The translations under genes were made by a program, and so were the position numbers. Of a DNA stretch of 64,000 nucleotides, positions 1 to 11,320 are shown piece after piece (the stretch's first letter is position 1; each line of letters opens with the position of its first letter). Origin of the DNA: JALHMQ01 sp037441125 (GTDB lineage Bacteria; Pseudomonadota; Gammaproteobacteria; Burkholderiales; Burkholderiaceae_F); the NCBI GenBank assembly GCA_037441125.1, contig JBBIST010000005.1, positions 17,035-81,034 of the forward strand. The letters run 5' to 3'. Under the pieces are notes generated by a model. That model did no database searches. It was not told the DNA's origin and saw only the letters and a list, made by a program, of their open reading frames with translations.

Positions 1-969
1 GGCATGTCGATGCTGTACGGCGCCACCGGCACCCTCGACATCAACGAGCTGGCGCGCACGATCGCCGCCGGCGAGGCGGTGAGCCGAGCGGCGCTGGTGC
101 TGGGCACGGTGTTCGTCGTCGCCGGCCTGGCGTTCAAGCTCGGCGTGGTGCCGTTTCACATGTGGGTGCCGGACGTCTATCACGGCGCGCCGACGCCGGT
201 GGCGGCGCTGATCGGCTCGGTGCCGAAGCTCGCTGCCTTCGCGATCGCGTTTCGCCTGCTGGTCGAGGGGCTGCTGTTGCTGGCGATCGACTGGCAAAAG
301 ATGCTGATGGTGCTGGCGGTGGGTTCGCTCGTGATCGGCAACCTGACGGCGATCGCGCAGAGCAACCTCAAGCGCATGCTCGCCTACTCGACCATCGCGC
401 AGATGGGCTTCATGCTGCTGGCGATGCTCGCCGGTGTGGTCGGCGGCAACGTCTTTGCCACCGCGGCCGCCTACAGCGCGGCGCTGTTCTACGTCATCAC
501 CTACGCGCTTACCACGCTCGGCGCCTTCGGCGTCATGCTGCTGCTGGCGCGCCAGGGCTTCGAGTGCGAGGAGATCGCCGACCTCAGGGGCCTGAACCGG
601 CGCAGTCCGTGGTACGCGCTGGTGATGCTGATGCTGATGTTTTCGCTCGCCGGCATTCCGCCCTTCGTCGGCTTCTGGGCCAAGCTCGTCGTCCTGCAGG
701 CGCTGCTCGGCGACGGTTCGGGCATGGTGTGGCTGGCGGTGCTGGCGGTGGCGTTCTCGCTCGTCGGCGCCTACTACTACGTGCGCGTGGTCAAGGTCAT
801 GTACTTCGACGAGCCGGCGCCCGAGGCGCTGGCGCAGCCGATCGTCGCCAGCGGCGAGATGCGCGCGGCGCTGTCGGTCAACGGCGCCCTGGTGCTCGCG
901 CTCGGCATCGTGCCGCAGTACCTGCTCGCGCTGTGCACGAGCGCGATGATGCGCACCCTCGGCGGCTGA
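1..969 (+). CDS. nuoN: NADH-quinone oxidoreductase subunit N, C-terminal part (5' end outside window)
   Basis: Proton-pumping membrane-arm subunit of respiratory complex I. The visible 322 codons are almost entirely transmembrane helices. They include the antiporter-type core with FKLGVVPFHMWVPDVYHGAP near the window start and the lysine-bearing NLKRMLAYSTIAQMG segment, both typical of NuoN/NuoM/NuoL (PF00361). Full-length NuoN is roughly 480-500 residues, so about a third is missing upstream; the frame is open from base 1, and the ATG at base 4 is internal, not the start. It ends five bases before a GTG-started NUDIX gene, as expected for the last gene of a nuo operon. Confidence is high on family; NuoN rather than NuoM is inferred from the sequence and from its terminal position. 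Confidence 0.93.
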   Translation, partial: GMSMLYGATGTLDINELARTIAAGEAVSRAALVLGTVFVVAGLAFKLGVVPFHMWVPDVYHGAPTPVAALIGSVPKLAAFAIAFRLLVEGLLLLAIDWQKMLMVLAVGSLVIGNLTAIAQSNLKRMLAYSTIAQMGFMLLAMLAGVVGGNVFATAAAYSAALFYVITYALTTLGAFGVMLLLARQGFECEEIADLRGLNRRSPWYALVMLMLMFSLAGIPPFVGFWAKLVVLQALLGDGSGMVWLAVLAVAFSLVGAYYYVRVVKVMYFDEPAPEALAQPIVASGEMRAALSVNGALVLALGIVPQYLLALCTSAMMRTLGG

Positions 970-974
970 GCGCG

Positions 975-1553
975 GTGAGCTCCTCGCCCTGGCTCCGGCC
1001 CGCAGAAGAGCCCGATCCGCTGGCCGAGCAGACGCTGCAGTCGAGGGTCGCCTGGCAGGGGCGCTTCCTGCGCGTGTTCGAGGACACGGTGCGCGCTCCC
1101 GACGGCCACCTGGCGCCGCGCGAATACCTGCGCCATCCGGGCGCGGTGATGATCGTGCCCCTGCTCGACAACGGCGAGGTTGTCCTCGAACGCCAGTACC
1201 GCCATCCGCTGCGGCGCAGCTTCGTCGAGTTTCCGGCCGGCAAGATCGATCCGGGCGAGACCCTGCTTGCCTGCGCCCAGCGCGAGCTGCGCGAGGAAAC
1301 CGGCTACACGGCCGCCGAATGGCTGCACCTCGGCGGCTTTCACAACGCGATCGGCTACTGCGACGAGAAGATCGAGGTGTTCCTGGCGCGCGGCCTGCGC
1401 CACGAGGGTGCCGCCGCCGACCACGGCGAAGTGCTCGAGATCTTCACCGCCCCGTGGCGCCAACTGCTCGACCGCATCCACGACGGAACCGTCACCGACG
1501 TCAAGACCATCGTCGGTGCCTACTGGCTCGAGCGCTTTCTCGGCGGTCGCTGA
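975..1553 (+). CDS. NUDIX hydrolase, ADP-ribose pyrophosphatase type
   Basis: Probably hydrolyses ADP-ribose or related nucleoside diphosphate sugars to AMP plus a sugar phosphate. The 192-residue product carries a complete NUDIX box at about residues 89-111 (G-x5-E-x7-RELREET-G), preceded by the strand RQYRHPLRRSFVEFPAGKID typical of the NudF/ADPRase branch. The start is a GTG five bases after the nuoN stop, in a frame that stays open far upstream inside nuoN; that upstream part is only a shadow frame. The gene is probably cotranscribed with the nuo genes, a common position for this family in Burkholderiales. Substrate is inferred from family only. Confidence 0.88.
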   Translation: MSSSPWLRPAEEPDPLAEQTLQSRVAWQGRFLRVFEDTVRAPDGHLAPREYLRHPGAVMIVPLLDNGEVVLERQYRHPLRRSFVEFPAGKIDPGETLLACAQRELREETGYTAAEWLHLGGFHNAIGYCDEKIEVFLARGLRHEGAAADHGEVLEIFTAPWRQLLDRIHDGTVTDVKTIVGAYWLERFLGGR

Positions 1554-1622
1554 CGCCGCCGGCGGCTCGCAGCGCTCGGGCGGGGGTGGCCGCGCCGCAA
1601 GCCCGCCGATCATGGCGAAAGT

Positions 1623-1652
1623 TTGACAACGCCGCGCGCCGCCGCTTACCTT
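1623..1652 (+). promoter_or_regulatory. Candidate sigma-70 promoter for the transporter/kinase cluster
   Basis: A perfect -35 hexamer TTGACA (1623-1628) is followed after 18 bases by TACCTT (1647-1652), a weak -10 with three of six consensus matches. It lies in the 131-base gap between the NUDIX gene and the small membrane protein gene and is the only good promoter-like element there. It would separate the nuo transcript from the signalling cluster. Unproven. Confidence 0.42.
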
Positions 1653-1684
1653 AGCGGCGACCGCAGCCGAGGGGGACAGCGCCG

Positions 1685-1885
1685 ATGGCCGAGCCGCACA
1701 AGCGCGCACCGCGCCTGGTGGCCTTATGCATGCTCGGCTGCCTGCTGTTCAATTACCCGATCCTGGCGCTGTTCAATGTCCCGGGCATGCTGCTCGGAAT
1801 TCCGGTCCTGTACGCGTACATCTTCATCGCCTGGGCGCTGCTGATCGTGCTGATGGCGCTGGCGGTGGAACGCGGCGGCGACTAG
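1685..1885 (+). CDS. Small two-helix membrane protein preceding a symporter-kinase
   Basis: A 66-residue protein with a short basic N-terminus (MAEPHKRAPR) and two hydrophobic stretches at about residues 11-31 and 38-60. Its size, the FNVPGMLLGIPVLYAYIFIAWALL pattern (quoted here as separate helices FNVPGMLLGIPVLY and AYIFIAWALL) and its place directly upstream of an SSS-family permease resemble the small partner proteins of sodium:solute symporters (DUF4212 or DUF3311 types). That assignment is by resemblance and context, not certain. The gene is 19 bases upstream of the symporter-kinase and very likely cotranscribed. A plausible role is assembly or stabilisation of the permease domain. The start is the first ATG after the promoter-like element. 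Confidence 0.72.
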   Translation: MAEPHKRAPRLVALCMLGCLLFNYPILALFNVPGMLLGIPVLYAYIFIAWALLIVLMALAVERGGD

Positions 1886-1904
1886 CGCGCCGGGGCGCGG
1901 CCCG

Positions 1905-4669
<2,765 letters not shown>

Positions 4670-4670
<1 letters not shown>

Positions 4671-5053
4671 TGGCTGCAGACAAGCGCAAGGTCCTGATCG
4701 CCGACGATGAACCGAACATCGTCACGGCGCTGGAGTTCCTGTTGAAGCGCGCCGGCTACGAGGTGCGCTGCGCCGCCAACGGCGATGAGGCGCTGGCACT
4801 GGTGCAGTCGTACGCGCCGGATCTGGTGCTGATCGACATCATGATGCCGGGCAAGAGCGGCTACGAGGTCTGCCAGAAGATGCGCGAGCGGCCCGAGTGG
4901 CGCCAGATCAAGATCGTGATGGTGACCGCCAAGGGTCGCGAGGCCGAAGTCAGCAAGGGCCTGTCGCTCGGCGCCGACCTGTACGTGACCAAGCCGTTCT
5001 CGACGCAGGAACTGATCGCCGCCATCGAACGGCTGCTGGCCGACGGCGCATGA
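4670..5053 (+). CDS. Single-domain response regulator (CheY-like receiver)
   Basis: A 127-residue receiver with no output domain. It has the acidic pair D12/D13 (LIADDEPN), phospho-acceptor D56 (LIDIMMPG), the conserved Thr (MVTAK) and the Lys-Pro pair (VTKPF). The GTG start overlaps the final G of the kinase stop codon, which is strong evidence for translational coupling and for being the cognate partner of the symporter-kinase. Lacking a DNA-binding domain, it must act by protein contact. The neighbouring exonuclease fusion and CBS/DUF294 protein are natural candidates, but that is inference. A longer upstream frame was rejected because it lies antiphase within the kinase. Confidence 0.9.
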
Positions 5054-5090
5054 GCGCGCATGGCCGCTCCGTAGCGCTCACCCCGAAGCG

Positions 5091-5171
5091 CGAAGCGCGG
5101 GTAGTCCAATGAGCCCGCCGGGCCGCCCCGAGGGCGATCGCCTCCCCGCGCAGCGCGAAGGTAGTCCAGTG
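5091..5171 (+). repeat. Duplicated translation-start context, 60 bases apart
   Basis: The 9-mer ggtagtcca occurs at 5100-5108 and again at 5160-5168, each preceded by a similar agcgcg-rich stretch. It is followed at once by ATG (5109) in the first copy and GTG (5169) in the second. The period of 60 bases is a multiple of three, so both starts are in the same frame. Neither has a recognisable Shine-Dalgarno sequence. Confidence 0.6.
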
Positions 5172-7313
5172 AAAGCCGCGTCCGGCCCGCTGTTGTGGAT
5201 CGCAGCGGCTTGTGCCGGCGCGCTGCTGCTGCTGCTGGTCGCCGCAGCGCTCTTCAGCGTCAGCTTGCCGGCGGACGAATGGGCGGCGCTGCGCGCGGCG
5301 GCGGCGCAGGCCGCGCCGGTCCTTGCGTATGGCACGGCGATCCTGCTGGTCGTCGTCGGCGCGGCCGCACGCTGGCTGTATCGCCGCTATCCGCTGGCGG
5401 CGCGGCAGCTGGCCGAGCAGACGCGCGTGCTGCTGGCGGCCAATCCGGATCACCGCGTCGCCGCCGGCGGCGCGCCCGAAATCGGCGCCGTGGCCGCAGC
5501 GATCAACCAGCTCGCGGCGCGCTACCGGCACAGCGAACTCGAATTCGACGCCAAGAGCGCCGAGGCGCGCACGCGCGTCGAGGAGGAGCGCGACCGCTTC
5601 GCGGCGCTGATGTCGGAGCTCACCGAAGGCGTGCTCGTGTGCAACGCCGACGGCCGCATCCTGCTGTACAACGCGCGCGCCGCGGCGCTGCTCGGTCAGG
5701 CCTCAGACGGCGCCGGCAACTACGCGCCGATCGGGCTTGGTCGCTCGGTGTTCGGTCTGATCGAGCGCGAGCAGGTGGCGCACGCGCTGGACAAGATTCA
5801 CCAGCAGTTCGCCGGCGCCGTCGAGCGCCCGCACGCGAGTTTCGTCACCGCCGCCGCCGGCGGCCGCGCGCTGCGCGTGCGCGTGACGCCATTCCTGTCG
5901 GGCGCCGAGCGGCAGGTCGCCGGCATGGTGTTCACGCTCGACGACGTGGGCGGCCTGCTCGGGCGCGAAGGCCAGCGGCTGAAGCTGCTGCAGTCGATCG
6001 CCACCGGCGTGCGCGCGCCGGTGGCCAATGTGCGCGCGGCGGCCGAGAGCCTGGTCGCCTCAGCCGACATGCCCGAGCCGCAGCGGGCGCAGTTCGTCGA
6101 CATCATCGCCGCCGAGGCGCGCGTGCTGACCGAGCGACTGAACGCGGCGCTGGCCGATTACGCCGATGCGCTGAAGGGCAGCCTGACGCTGGACGACATG
6201 CACGTGGCCGACCTGCTCGCGGTCGTGCGCCGCCGGCTCAGCGACACGGTGGGCGTTGTTGCCGACGTCGAGCCCTGCGGCTCCGAGCTCTGGGTACGCG
6301 TCGACAGCTTCGCCATCGTGCATGCCTTTGCTTCGCTCGCCGCGCGCGTGCGTGCCGACTACGGGGTACGGGTGTTTCGCCTGCGTGCCGCCGCGCACGG
6401 CCGCTTCGCCGAGATCGACCTCGTCTGGCTCGGCACGATGGTCGCCAGCGACGTCCTGCTGCTGTGGGAGAACGAACCGCTGGCGAGCGGCGCCGACGAA
6501 TCGCCGCTGACGCTGAAGGACGTGCTCGAGCGCCACGGCGGCGAGGTCTGGTACAAGGCCGATCGGCCGCGCCAGACGGCCTGGTTTCGCTTTTTGCTGC
6601 CGCTCAGCGAGCCGGCCGCCGCCGTGGCGCCGCGGGCGCAGACGGTGGCGGCGCGGCCCGAGTACTACGACTTCGACCTGTTCGAGCGCGTCGACACGCG
6701 CGGCGAGCTCGGCGAACAGCGCCTCGCCACGCTTGCTTACACGGTCTTCGACACCGAAACCACCGGACTGGAGCCGTCGGCCGGCGACGAGATCATCTCG
6801 ATCGGCGCGGTGCGCATCGTCAACGGCCGCCTGCTCAAGCACGACGTGTTCGAACAGCTCGTCAACCCGCGCCGGTCGATCAGCCGCGAGTCGACGTCGG
6901 TGCACGGCATCGACGCGCGCGCGCTCGCCGGCCAGCCGACGATCGAGGAGGTGCTGCCGCGCTTGCACCGCTTCTGCGAGGACACGGTGCTGGTGGCGCA
7001 CAACGCCGCATTCGACATGCGCTTCCTGGAGATCAAGGAGGCGAAGGCGGGGGTGCGCTTCGCGCAGCCGGTGCTCGATACGCTGCTGCTGTCGGCGATC
7101 GTTCATCCGAGCCAGGACGACCATAATCTCGATACGCTCGCCGAGCGGTTCGGCGTGCGCGTGATCGGCCGCCACACGGCGCTGGGCGACGCGCTCGTCA
7201 CCGGCGAAGTGTTTCTGCGCCTGCTGCCGCTGCTCGCCGAGCGCGGCATCGTCACGCTCGGCCAGGCGCTCGAAGCCTCGCGCGCGACCTACCTCGCACG
7301 GTTGCAGTACTGA
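5169..7313 (+). CDS. Membrane protein: PAS and degenerate kinase-like module fused to DnaQ-family 3'-5' exonuclease
   Basis: A 714-residue product (734 if started at the in-frame ATG 5109). Two transmembrane helices lie at about residues 8-35 and 52-75. They are followed by a HAMP-like segment and coiled coil, a PAS-like domain (ELTEGVLVCNADGRILLYN), and a region resembling HisKA plus HATPase. In the latter the H-box histidine is replaced (VRAPVANVRAAAESL) and no N-box or G1 motif is visible. The C-terminal 190 residues are a full DEDDh exonuclease: D528 and E530 (FDTETTGLEP), D616 (HNAAFDMRF), H669 and D674 (GRHTALGDA). The GTG start puts a normal signal anchor at the N-terminus; the ATG alternative adds a Gly/Pro-rich tail. 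The nuclease looks active while the kinase looks dead, suggesting a sensor-controlled nuclease; substrate unknown. Confidence 0.85.
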   Translation: MKAASGPLLWIAAACAGALLLLLVAAALFSVSLPADEWAALRAAAAQAAPVLAYGTAILLVVVGAAARWLYRRYPLAARQLAEQTRVLLAANPDHRVAAGGAPEIGAVAAAINQLAARYRHSELEFDAKSAEARTRVEEERDRFAALMSELTEGVLVCNADGRILLYNARAAALLGQASDGAGNYAPIGLGRSVFGLIEREQVAHALDKIHQQFAGAVERPHASFVTAAAGGRALRVRVTPFLSGAERQVAGMVFTLDDVGGLLGREGQRLKLLQSIATGVRAPVANVRAAAESLVASADMPEPQRAQFVDIIAAEARVLTERLNAALADYADALKGSLTLDDMHVADLLAVVRRRLSDTVGVVADVEPCGSELWVRVDSFAIVHAFASLAARVRADYGVRVFRLRAAAHGRFAEIDLVWLGTMVASDVLLLWENEPLASGADESPLTLKDVLERHGGEVWYKADRPRQTAWFRFLLPLSEPAAAVAPRAQTVAARPEYYDFDLFERVDTRGELGEQRLATLAYTVFDTETTGLEPSAGDEIISIGAVRIVNGRLLKHDVFEQLVNPRRSISRESTSVHGIDARALAGQPTIEEVLPRLHRFCEDTVLVAHNAAFDMRFLEIKEAKAGVRFAQPVLDTLLLSAIVHPSQDDHNLDTLAERFGVRVIGRHTALGDALVTGEVFLRLLPLLAERGIVTLGQALEASRATYLARLQY

Positions 7314-7326
7314 AGCAAGGACGTCG

Positions 7327-8772
7327 ATGGCCGAGAACGACACGTCGATCGAACGCCGCCTGGCGGCCGAGCACAAGGCGCTCGCCTTCGCGCTGCGCGC
7401 GCTGCTGCGGCGCGCGCCGGTCGTGTGCGCCGAGACCGATACCGTTCGCGCCGCGGCGGCGCGCATGCTGGCCGAGGGCGTGGGCAGCATCGTCGTCGTC
7501 GACGAGCGCCGGCGGCCGGTCGGCATCTTCACCGAACGCGACCTGGTCAACGTCGCACTCGAGGGCGCGCTCGACGGACCCATCGGCGCGGCGATGACGC
7601 GCGATCCGCTGGCGCTCGCGGCCGACACGCCGGCGTACGAAGCGGCGCTGGCGATGATCGAACTGCGCATCCGGCACGTGCTCGTGACCGAGGGCCAGGT
7701 GCTGGTCGGCGTCGTCTCCGAGCGCGACCTGTTTTCGCTGCAGCGGCTCGGGCTCGGCGAGCTGACGATGGAAATCCGGCTGGCGCGCGGGATCGACACG
7801 CTCGCCCAGCTCGCCGCGCGCCTGCGGCGGCTCACCAGGCTGCTGGTCGACCAGGGCGTGGCGGCCGAGCCGTTGACGCTGTACGTATCGCTGCTCAACG
7901 ACCGGATCTGCCAGCGCATCGTCGAAGTCGTGCGCAAGCGTCACGCCTGGGACCGGATCGCGTGGTGCTGGCTCGCCTTCGGCAGCGAAGGCCGGCTCGA
8001 ACAGACCTTCGCCACCGACCAGGACAACGGCTTGCTGTTCGAGGCCGCCGCCGACGCACGCGAAGTACGCGCGCAACTGCTGCCGTTCGCGCGCGCCGTC
8101 AACGAAGCGCTCGACGCCTGCGGCTACCCGCTGTGCAAGGGCAACGTGATGGCTTCCAACCCGGACCTGTGTCTGTCGTCGGCCGAGTGGCGGGCGAAGC
8201 TGGAGGGCTGGCTTGCCAACTCGGATCCGAAAGCGCTGCTCGACGCGTCGATCTGCTTCGACTTCCGTGCGCTCGCCGGCGACGCGCGGCTGGCCGAGAC
8301 CTTGCGCGACTGGTTCCTCGCGCGCACGCGCGCGCGGCCGAACTTTCTGCGGCTGATGGCCGAAAATGCGCTGCAGGCGCAGCCGCCGCTCGCCAAGTGG
8401 CGCGATTTCGTCACCGAGGCCGACGGCACGATCAACATGAAGCTGTACGGCGTGCGCCCGTTCGTCGACTGCGCGCGCATCGTTGCGCTCGCGCACGGAC
8501 TGCCGGCCACCGGGACGGCGGCGCGCTTTCGCGCCGCGGTCGCCGCCGGCGTCCTGCCGCAACGTGACGCGCAAGCCACGGTCGCCGCGTTTCTCTACAT
8601 CCAGCAGGTGCGGCTGCGCCACCAGGCGGCGCTGGAGAAGCTGACCGAGGAAAACGCCAACCGCATCGACCCGAACCGCTTGAACGAGCTGGACCGCCGT
8701 ACGCTGAAAGAAGCGTTTCGCCTCGAGCGCGACATGCAATCGCGGCTGGCGATGGACTATCAGCTCGGTTGA
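7327..8772 (+). CDS. CBS-pair and DUF294 nucleotidyltransferase-like protein
   Basis: A 481-residue cytoplasmic protein. Two CBS motifs occupy about residues 30-145 (GSIVVVDERRRPVGIFTERD and VLVGVVSERDLFSL), a likely adenine-nucleotide sensor. They are followed by the DUF294 GlnD-like nucleotidyltransferase fold with signature AFGSEGRLEQTFATDQDNG, where the G-S and D-x-D residues of the catalytic pocket are present, and a C-terminal DUF294 helical domain. It starts 13 bases after the exonuclease fusion. In many proteobacteria this protein sits beside an acetate-type SSS permease and a DnaQ-like exonuclease, and this cluster repeats that association. By analogy with GlnD it may nucleotidylate a partner; the target is unknown. 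Confidence 0.88.
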   Translation: MAENDTSIERRLAAEHKALAFALRALLRRAPVVCAETDTVRAAAARMLAEGVGSIVVVDERRRPVGIFTERDLVNVALEGALDGPIGAAMTRDPLALAADTPAYEAALAMIELRIRHVLVTEGQVLVGVVSERDLFSLQRLGLGELTMEIRLARGIDTLAQLAARLRRLTRLLVDQGVAAEPLTLYVSLLNDRICQRIVEVVRKRHAWDRIAWCWLAFGSEGRLEQTFATDQDNGLLFEAAADAREVRAQLLPFARAVNEALDACGYPLCKGNVMASNPDLCLSSAEWRAKLEGWLANSDPKALLDASICFDFRALAGDARLAETLRDWFLARTRARPNFLRLMAENALQAQPPLAKWRDFVTEADGTINMKLYGVRPFVDCARIVALAHGLPATGTAARFRAAVAAGVLPQRDAQATVAAFLYIQQVRLRHQAALEKLTEENANRIDPNRLNELDRRTLKEAFRLERDMQSRLAMDYQLG

Positions 8773-8802
8773 GTCAAGTCGATCTTCGGCGCTTACAGGC
8801 TC

Positions 8803-9756
8803 CTAGCGACCGGCCTCGAGCGCGCCCATCGCCATCGCCATCAGTTCCGAGATCCGGGTCGAGCAGCCGAGCGCTCCGCGCGTGCGCGCCTCCTGCATCT
8901 GCGCTTCAGTGCACGATCTGGTGTAGAAGATCACTCGCGTGCTGTCGCCGCGCTGGCGCAACTCGCGCAGCAGGTCGTAGCCGGCGCGCGGATTGCTGCC
9001 GCGGCCCATGTCCGAGATGATCAGGTCGTAGTCGGCGCCGCGCAGGCGCTGCAGCGCCTCTTCGGTCGACAGCGCCAGGTCGAAGCGGACATTGAACGCC
9101 GCCATCGCCTCGCGTTCGCGCAGGTTGTTGTCCGGCTTGTCGTCGACCCATAGGACGCGCGGCGCGCGCTGCGGCGCCGACGCCTCGGCCGAGGTCGCCG
9201 ACGTGGCCGGCAGCGAGACGATGGCCGCCGGCTGTATCAAGTGCTCGGCCAGCATGCCAAGCCCGACCAGCAGTCCCAGCGACACCGGCGCCCAGACCGG
9301 CCAGCGCCACGGCAGTCGCCGCGGCGAGGGCGCTGCGGCCACTGCGGGCAGCGGAACCGCGACTGCGCCGTACTGCGCCTGCTCTGCCGCGCGCGTCGGC
9401 GCCCGCCGCTCGGGTCGGGGCAGGACCGGCGCCAGCAGGCGGTAGCCCTTGCGCGGCACGGTCTCGATGTAGCGCGGATCGTCGCTCGCATCGCCCAGCG
9501 CCTTGCGCAGTTGAGCCACGCCTTCGTAGACCGAACTCGGCGAGACGACGACGTCCGGCCACACGGTCTTCAGCAGTTCATCGGCGGTCAGCACCTCTCC
9601 CGGGCGCTGCGCCAGCGCCAGCAGCAGCCGCATCGTGCGCGGCTCGAGCTTGATCGTGGTCTCGCCCTGCGCGATGCGATCGAGGTCCGGGTCGACACGC
9701 CAGTCGCCGACCACGAACGGGCCGCTGGTGGAGACGGCACTGCGCACGTTCGGCAT
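8803..9756 (-). CDS. ToxR/CadC-like regulator with C-terminal receiver domain after the membrane helix
   Basis: A 317-residue protein. Its N-terminal OmpR-type winged helix (residues about 10-100) includes LEPRTMRLLLALAQRPGEVL and RYIETVPRKGYRLLAPV. After a Pro/Ala-rich linker comes one transmembrane segment (WPVWAPVSLGLLVGLGMLAE, about residues 150-172), then a receiver-like domain beginning VLWVDDKPDNN with candidate phospho-acceptor in LIISDMGRG and ending GALGCSTRISEL. The usual Lys is missing, replaced by a Thr-Arg context. The start MPNVRS was preferred because upstream codons in frame are Arg/Gly/Pro-rich non-protein-like sequence. If topology is ToxR-like the receiver would be periplasmic, which is unexpected. 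The gene is convergent with the DUF294 gene (30-base gap) and divergent from the LuxR-type gene. Confidence 0.8.
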   Translation of the reverse strand: MPNVRSAVSTSGPFVVGDWRVDPDLDRIAQGETTIKLEPRTMRLLLALAQRPGEVLTADELLKTVWPDVVVSPSSVYEGVAQLRKALGDASDDPRYIETVPRKGYRLLAPVLPRPERRAPTRAAEQAQYGAVAVPLPAVAAAPSPRRLPWRWPVWAPVSLGLLVGLGMLAEHLIQPAAIVSLPATSATSAEASAPQRAPRVLWVDDKPDNNLREREAMAAFNVRFDLALSTEEALQRLRGADYDLIISDMGRGSNPRAGYDLLRELRQRGDSTRVIFYTRSCTEAQMQEARTRGALGCSTRISELMAMAMGALEAGR

Positions 9757-10100
9757 GGCAGCAGTCAGGGGCGCGGAACGACAACACCGCCACCGTAGTC
9801 CCGCAGCGCCCGGTCCGCAACGGCCGAGGCGGCCATCGGCGAAGCGCCTGTCTGACTTCCTTGCGTGACAGGTCATCGGACCGCTGCACGCTCCTGATCC
9901 GCTCGCGGCGCAGGTTGAGAAATCCTTAAGACCTCCTTCAGTGCGCGCTTGGGACTTTCTGCGCCCGGCGCGTGACCATCCGAATCCGCGTCCGCGGAAG
10001 TCGCCGGGCGGTGTTGCTGGCGCTGCACGGCTGCCGCGCTCGCATCCCGCGGGCCGCGCGGGCATGAGGTCCCGGGCGCCGAATCGACGAAGGAGTTGCC
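9757..10100. other. Divergent intergenic region between two regulator genes
   Basis: This 344-base gap must carry the promoters for the ToxR-like gene (leftward) and the LuxR-type gene (rightward). No convincing -35/-10 pair is visible. A GC-rich inverted repeat (cccgcg...cgcggg) lies near 10045-10062, and a good Shine-Dalgarno (gaaggagttgcc) precedes the LuxR-type ATG. No further gene is supported here; the open leftward frame is Arg/Gly/Pro-rich shadow. Confidence 0.5.
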
Positions 10101-11309
10101 ATGCGACACGCCGCCACGCCTGACCCCCGCACCGAGAGCGAGCGGGCGATCGAGCGCATCTACGAGGCCGCGCTCGACCCCGGCCGCCTGCCCGACGTTC
10201 TGGCCTCGATGGCCGCCGCCACCGGAGCCCTCGGCGGCATGGTCGGTATCTATGACCCGGTCGCCGGCGGCGGACACGCGCCGGCCACCCACGGACTCGA
10301 CCCCAGCCTGCTCGAAGTCTACGAACGACGTTTCCAACTCAACCCGTGGACGCGCTGGGTCGCCCGACAGGCGAAGGTCGGGCAGGCCGCCACCGGCGAA
10401 CCTGACCTCGACATCGACCGGGTGGCGGCCGAAGACCCCGAGTTTCACGACACCGTGCTCAAGCCGCAGGGGATCGTCGCCCAGTCGATGTACCTGGTCC
10501 GGCGCGACGGCCGCTTCACAGTCGGCGTGCCGCTGATGTTCACCCGGCGCGGCCGCGCCGGCTCGCCCGCGGTGCAGCGCGAACACAACCGCTTCGGCCG
10601 CCATCTGCAGCGCGCCTTCGAACTGATGCGGCAGCTCGACACCCTGCATGGCCGCCTGCTGGCATCCGAGGATGCGCTCGACTGCGTGCGCTGTGCAATC
10701 TTCGTGCTCGATGCCCAGGCGGCGATCGAGTACGCGAACCGTGCCGCGCGCAGCCTGCTGGCCGCGGGCGACGGGCTGGTCAGCAGCGGTCGCACGCTCG
10801 GCGCCCGCCTCAACGGCGACGGTGCGGCGTTGCGGGCGCTGGTCGCCGGCGCCGCCGGCGGTAGCGGTGCTCGCGGCGAGCGCGCACAGGCTGCTTCGCT
10901 GAGCATCCAGCGCGGTGTCGACCGCCTGCCGCTGGCGGCCATCGCCGTGCCAGCGACACCGCGCCAGGGTCCGCTCGGCGAGGCGACGCGCCGCGTGCTG
11001 CTGTTCGTCGCCGACCCGGCGGCTCAGTGCGGCATCGCCCGCGAACTGCTGCGCGAAGCCTTCGATCTCACCGAGCGCGAGATCAGCGTCGCGCTCGCCA
11101 CCCTGCGACTCGGCAGCCTGCCCGCCGCCGCCGGCGAGCTGAGCATCGCGCTTACCACCGCGCGCAGCCACCTGCAGCACGTGTTCGACAAGACCGGCAC
11201 GCGCAACCAGGTGGCGCTGGCGCAGATGCTGGCGGCGCTGGGGGCGCTGCCCGACGCCGGCGCTTCGAGCGACAGAAACGAACCGGCCCGCGGCCCGCGC
11301 TGCGCGTGA
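10101..11309 (+). CDS. LuxR-family helix-turn-helix transcriptional regulator
   Basis: A 402-residue regulator whose last 70 or so residues form a LuxR/GerE-type DNA-binding domain (FDLTEREISVALATLRLGSL, then ELSIALTTARSHLQHVFDKTGT and QVALAQMLAAL). The N-terminal 330 residues contain a weakly PAS-like central region (CAIFVLDAQAAIEYANRAAR) after a conserved opening ERAIERIYEAALDPGRLPDV seen in this family of orphan regulators. No autoinducer-binding residues could be assigned. The ATG at 10101 has a good ribosome-binding site. The downstream lipoprotein gene is a possible target because it is the next gene on the same strand, but a hairpin separates them. Ligand unknown. Confidence 0.85.
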   Translation: MRHAATPDPRTESERAIERIYEAALDPGRLPDVLASMAAATGALGGMVGIYDPVAGGGHAPATHGLDPSLLEVYERRFQLNPWTRWVARQAKVGQAATGEPDLDIDRVAAEDPEFHDTVLKPQGIVAQSMYLVRRDGRFTVGVPLMFTRRGRAGSPAVQREHNRFGRHLQRAFELMRQLDTLHGRLLASEDALDCVRCAIFVLDAQAAIEYANRAARSLLAAGDGLVSSGRTLGARLNGDGAALRALVAGAAGGSGARGERAQAASLSIQRGVDRLPLAAIAVPATPRQGPLGEATRRVLLFVADPAAQCGIARELLREAFDLTEREISVALATLRLGSLPAAAGELSIALTTARSHLQHVFDKTGTRNQVALAQMLAALGALPDAGASSDRNEPARGPRCA

Positions 11310-11320
11310 AGTTCGGACGC

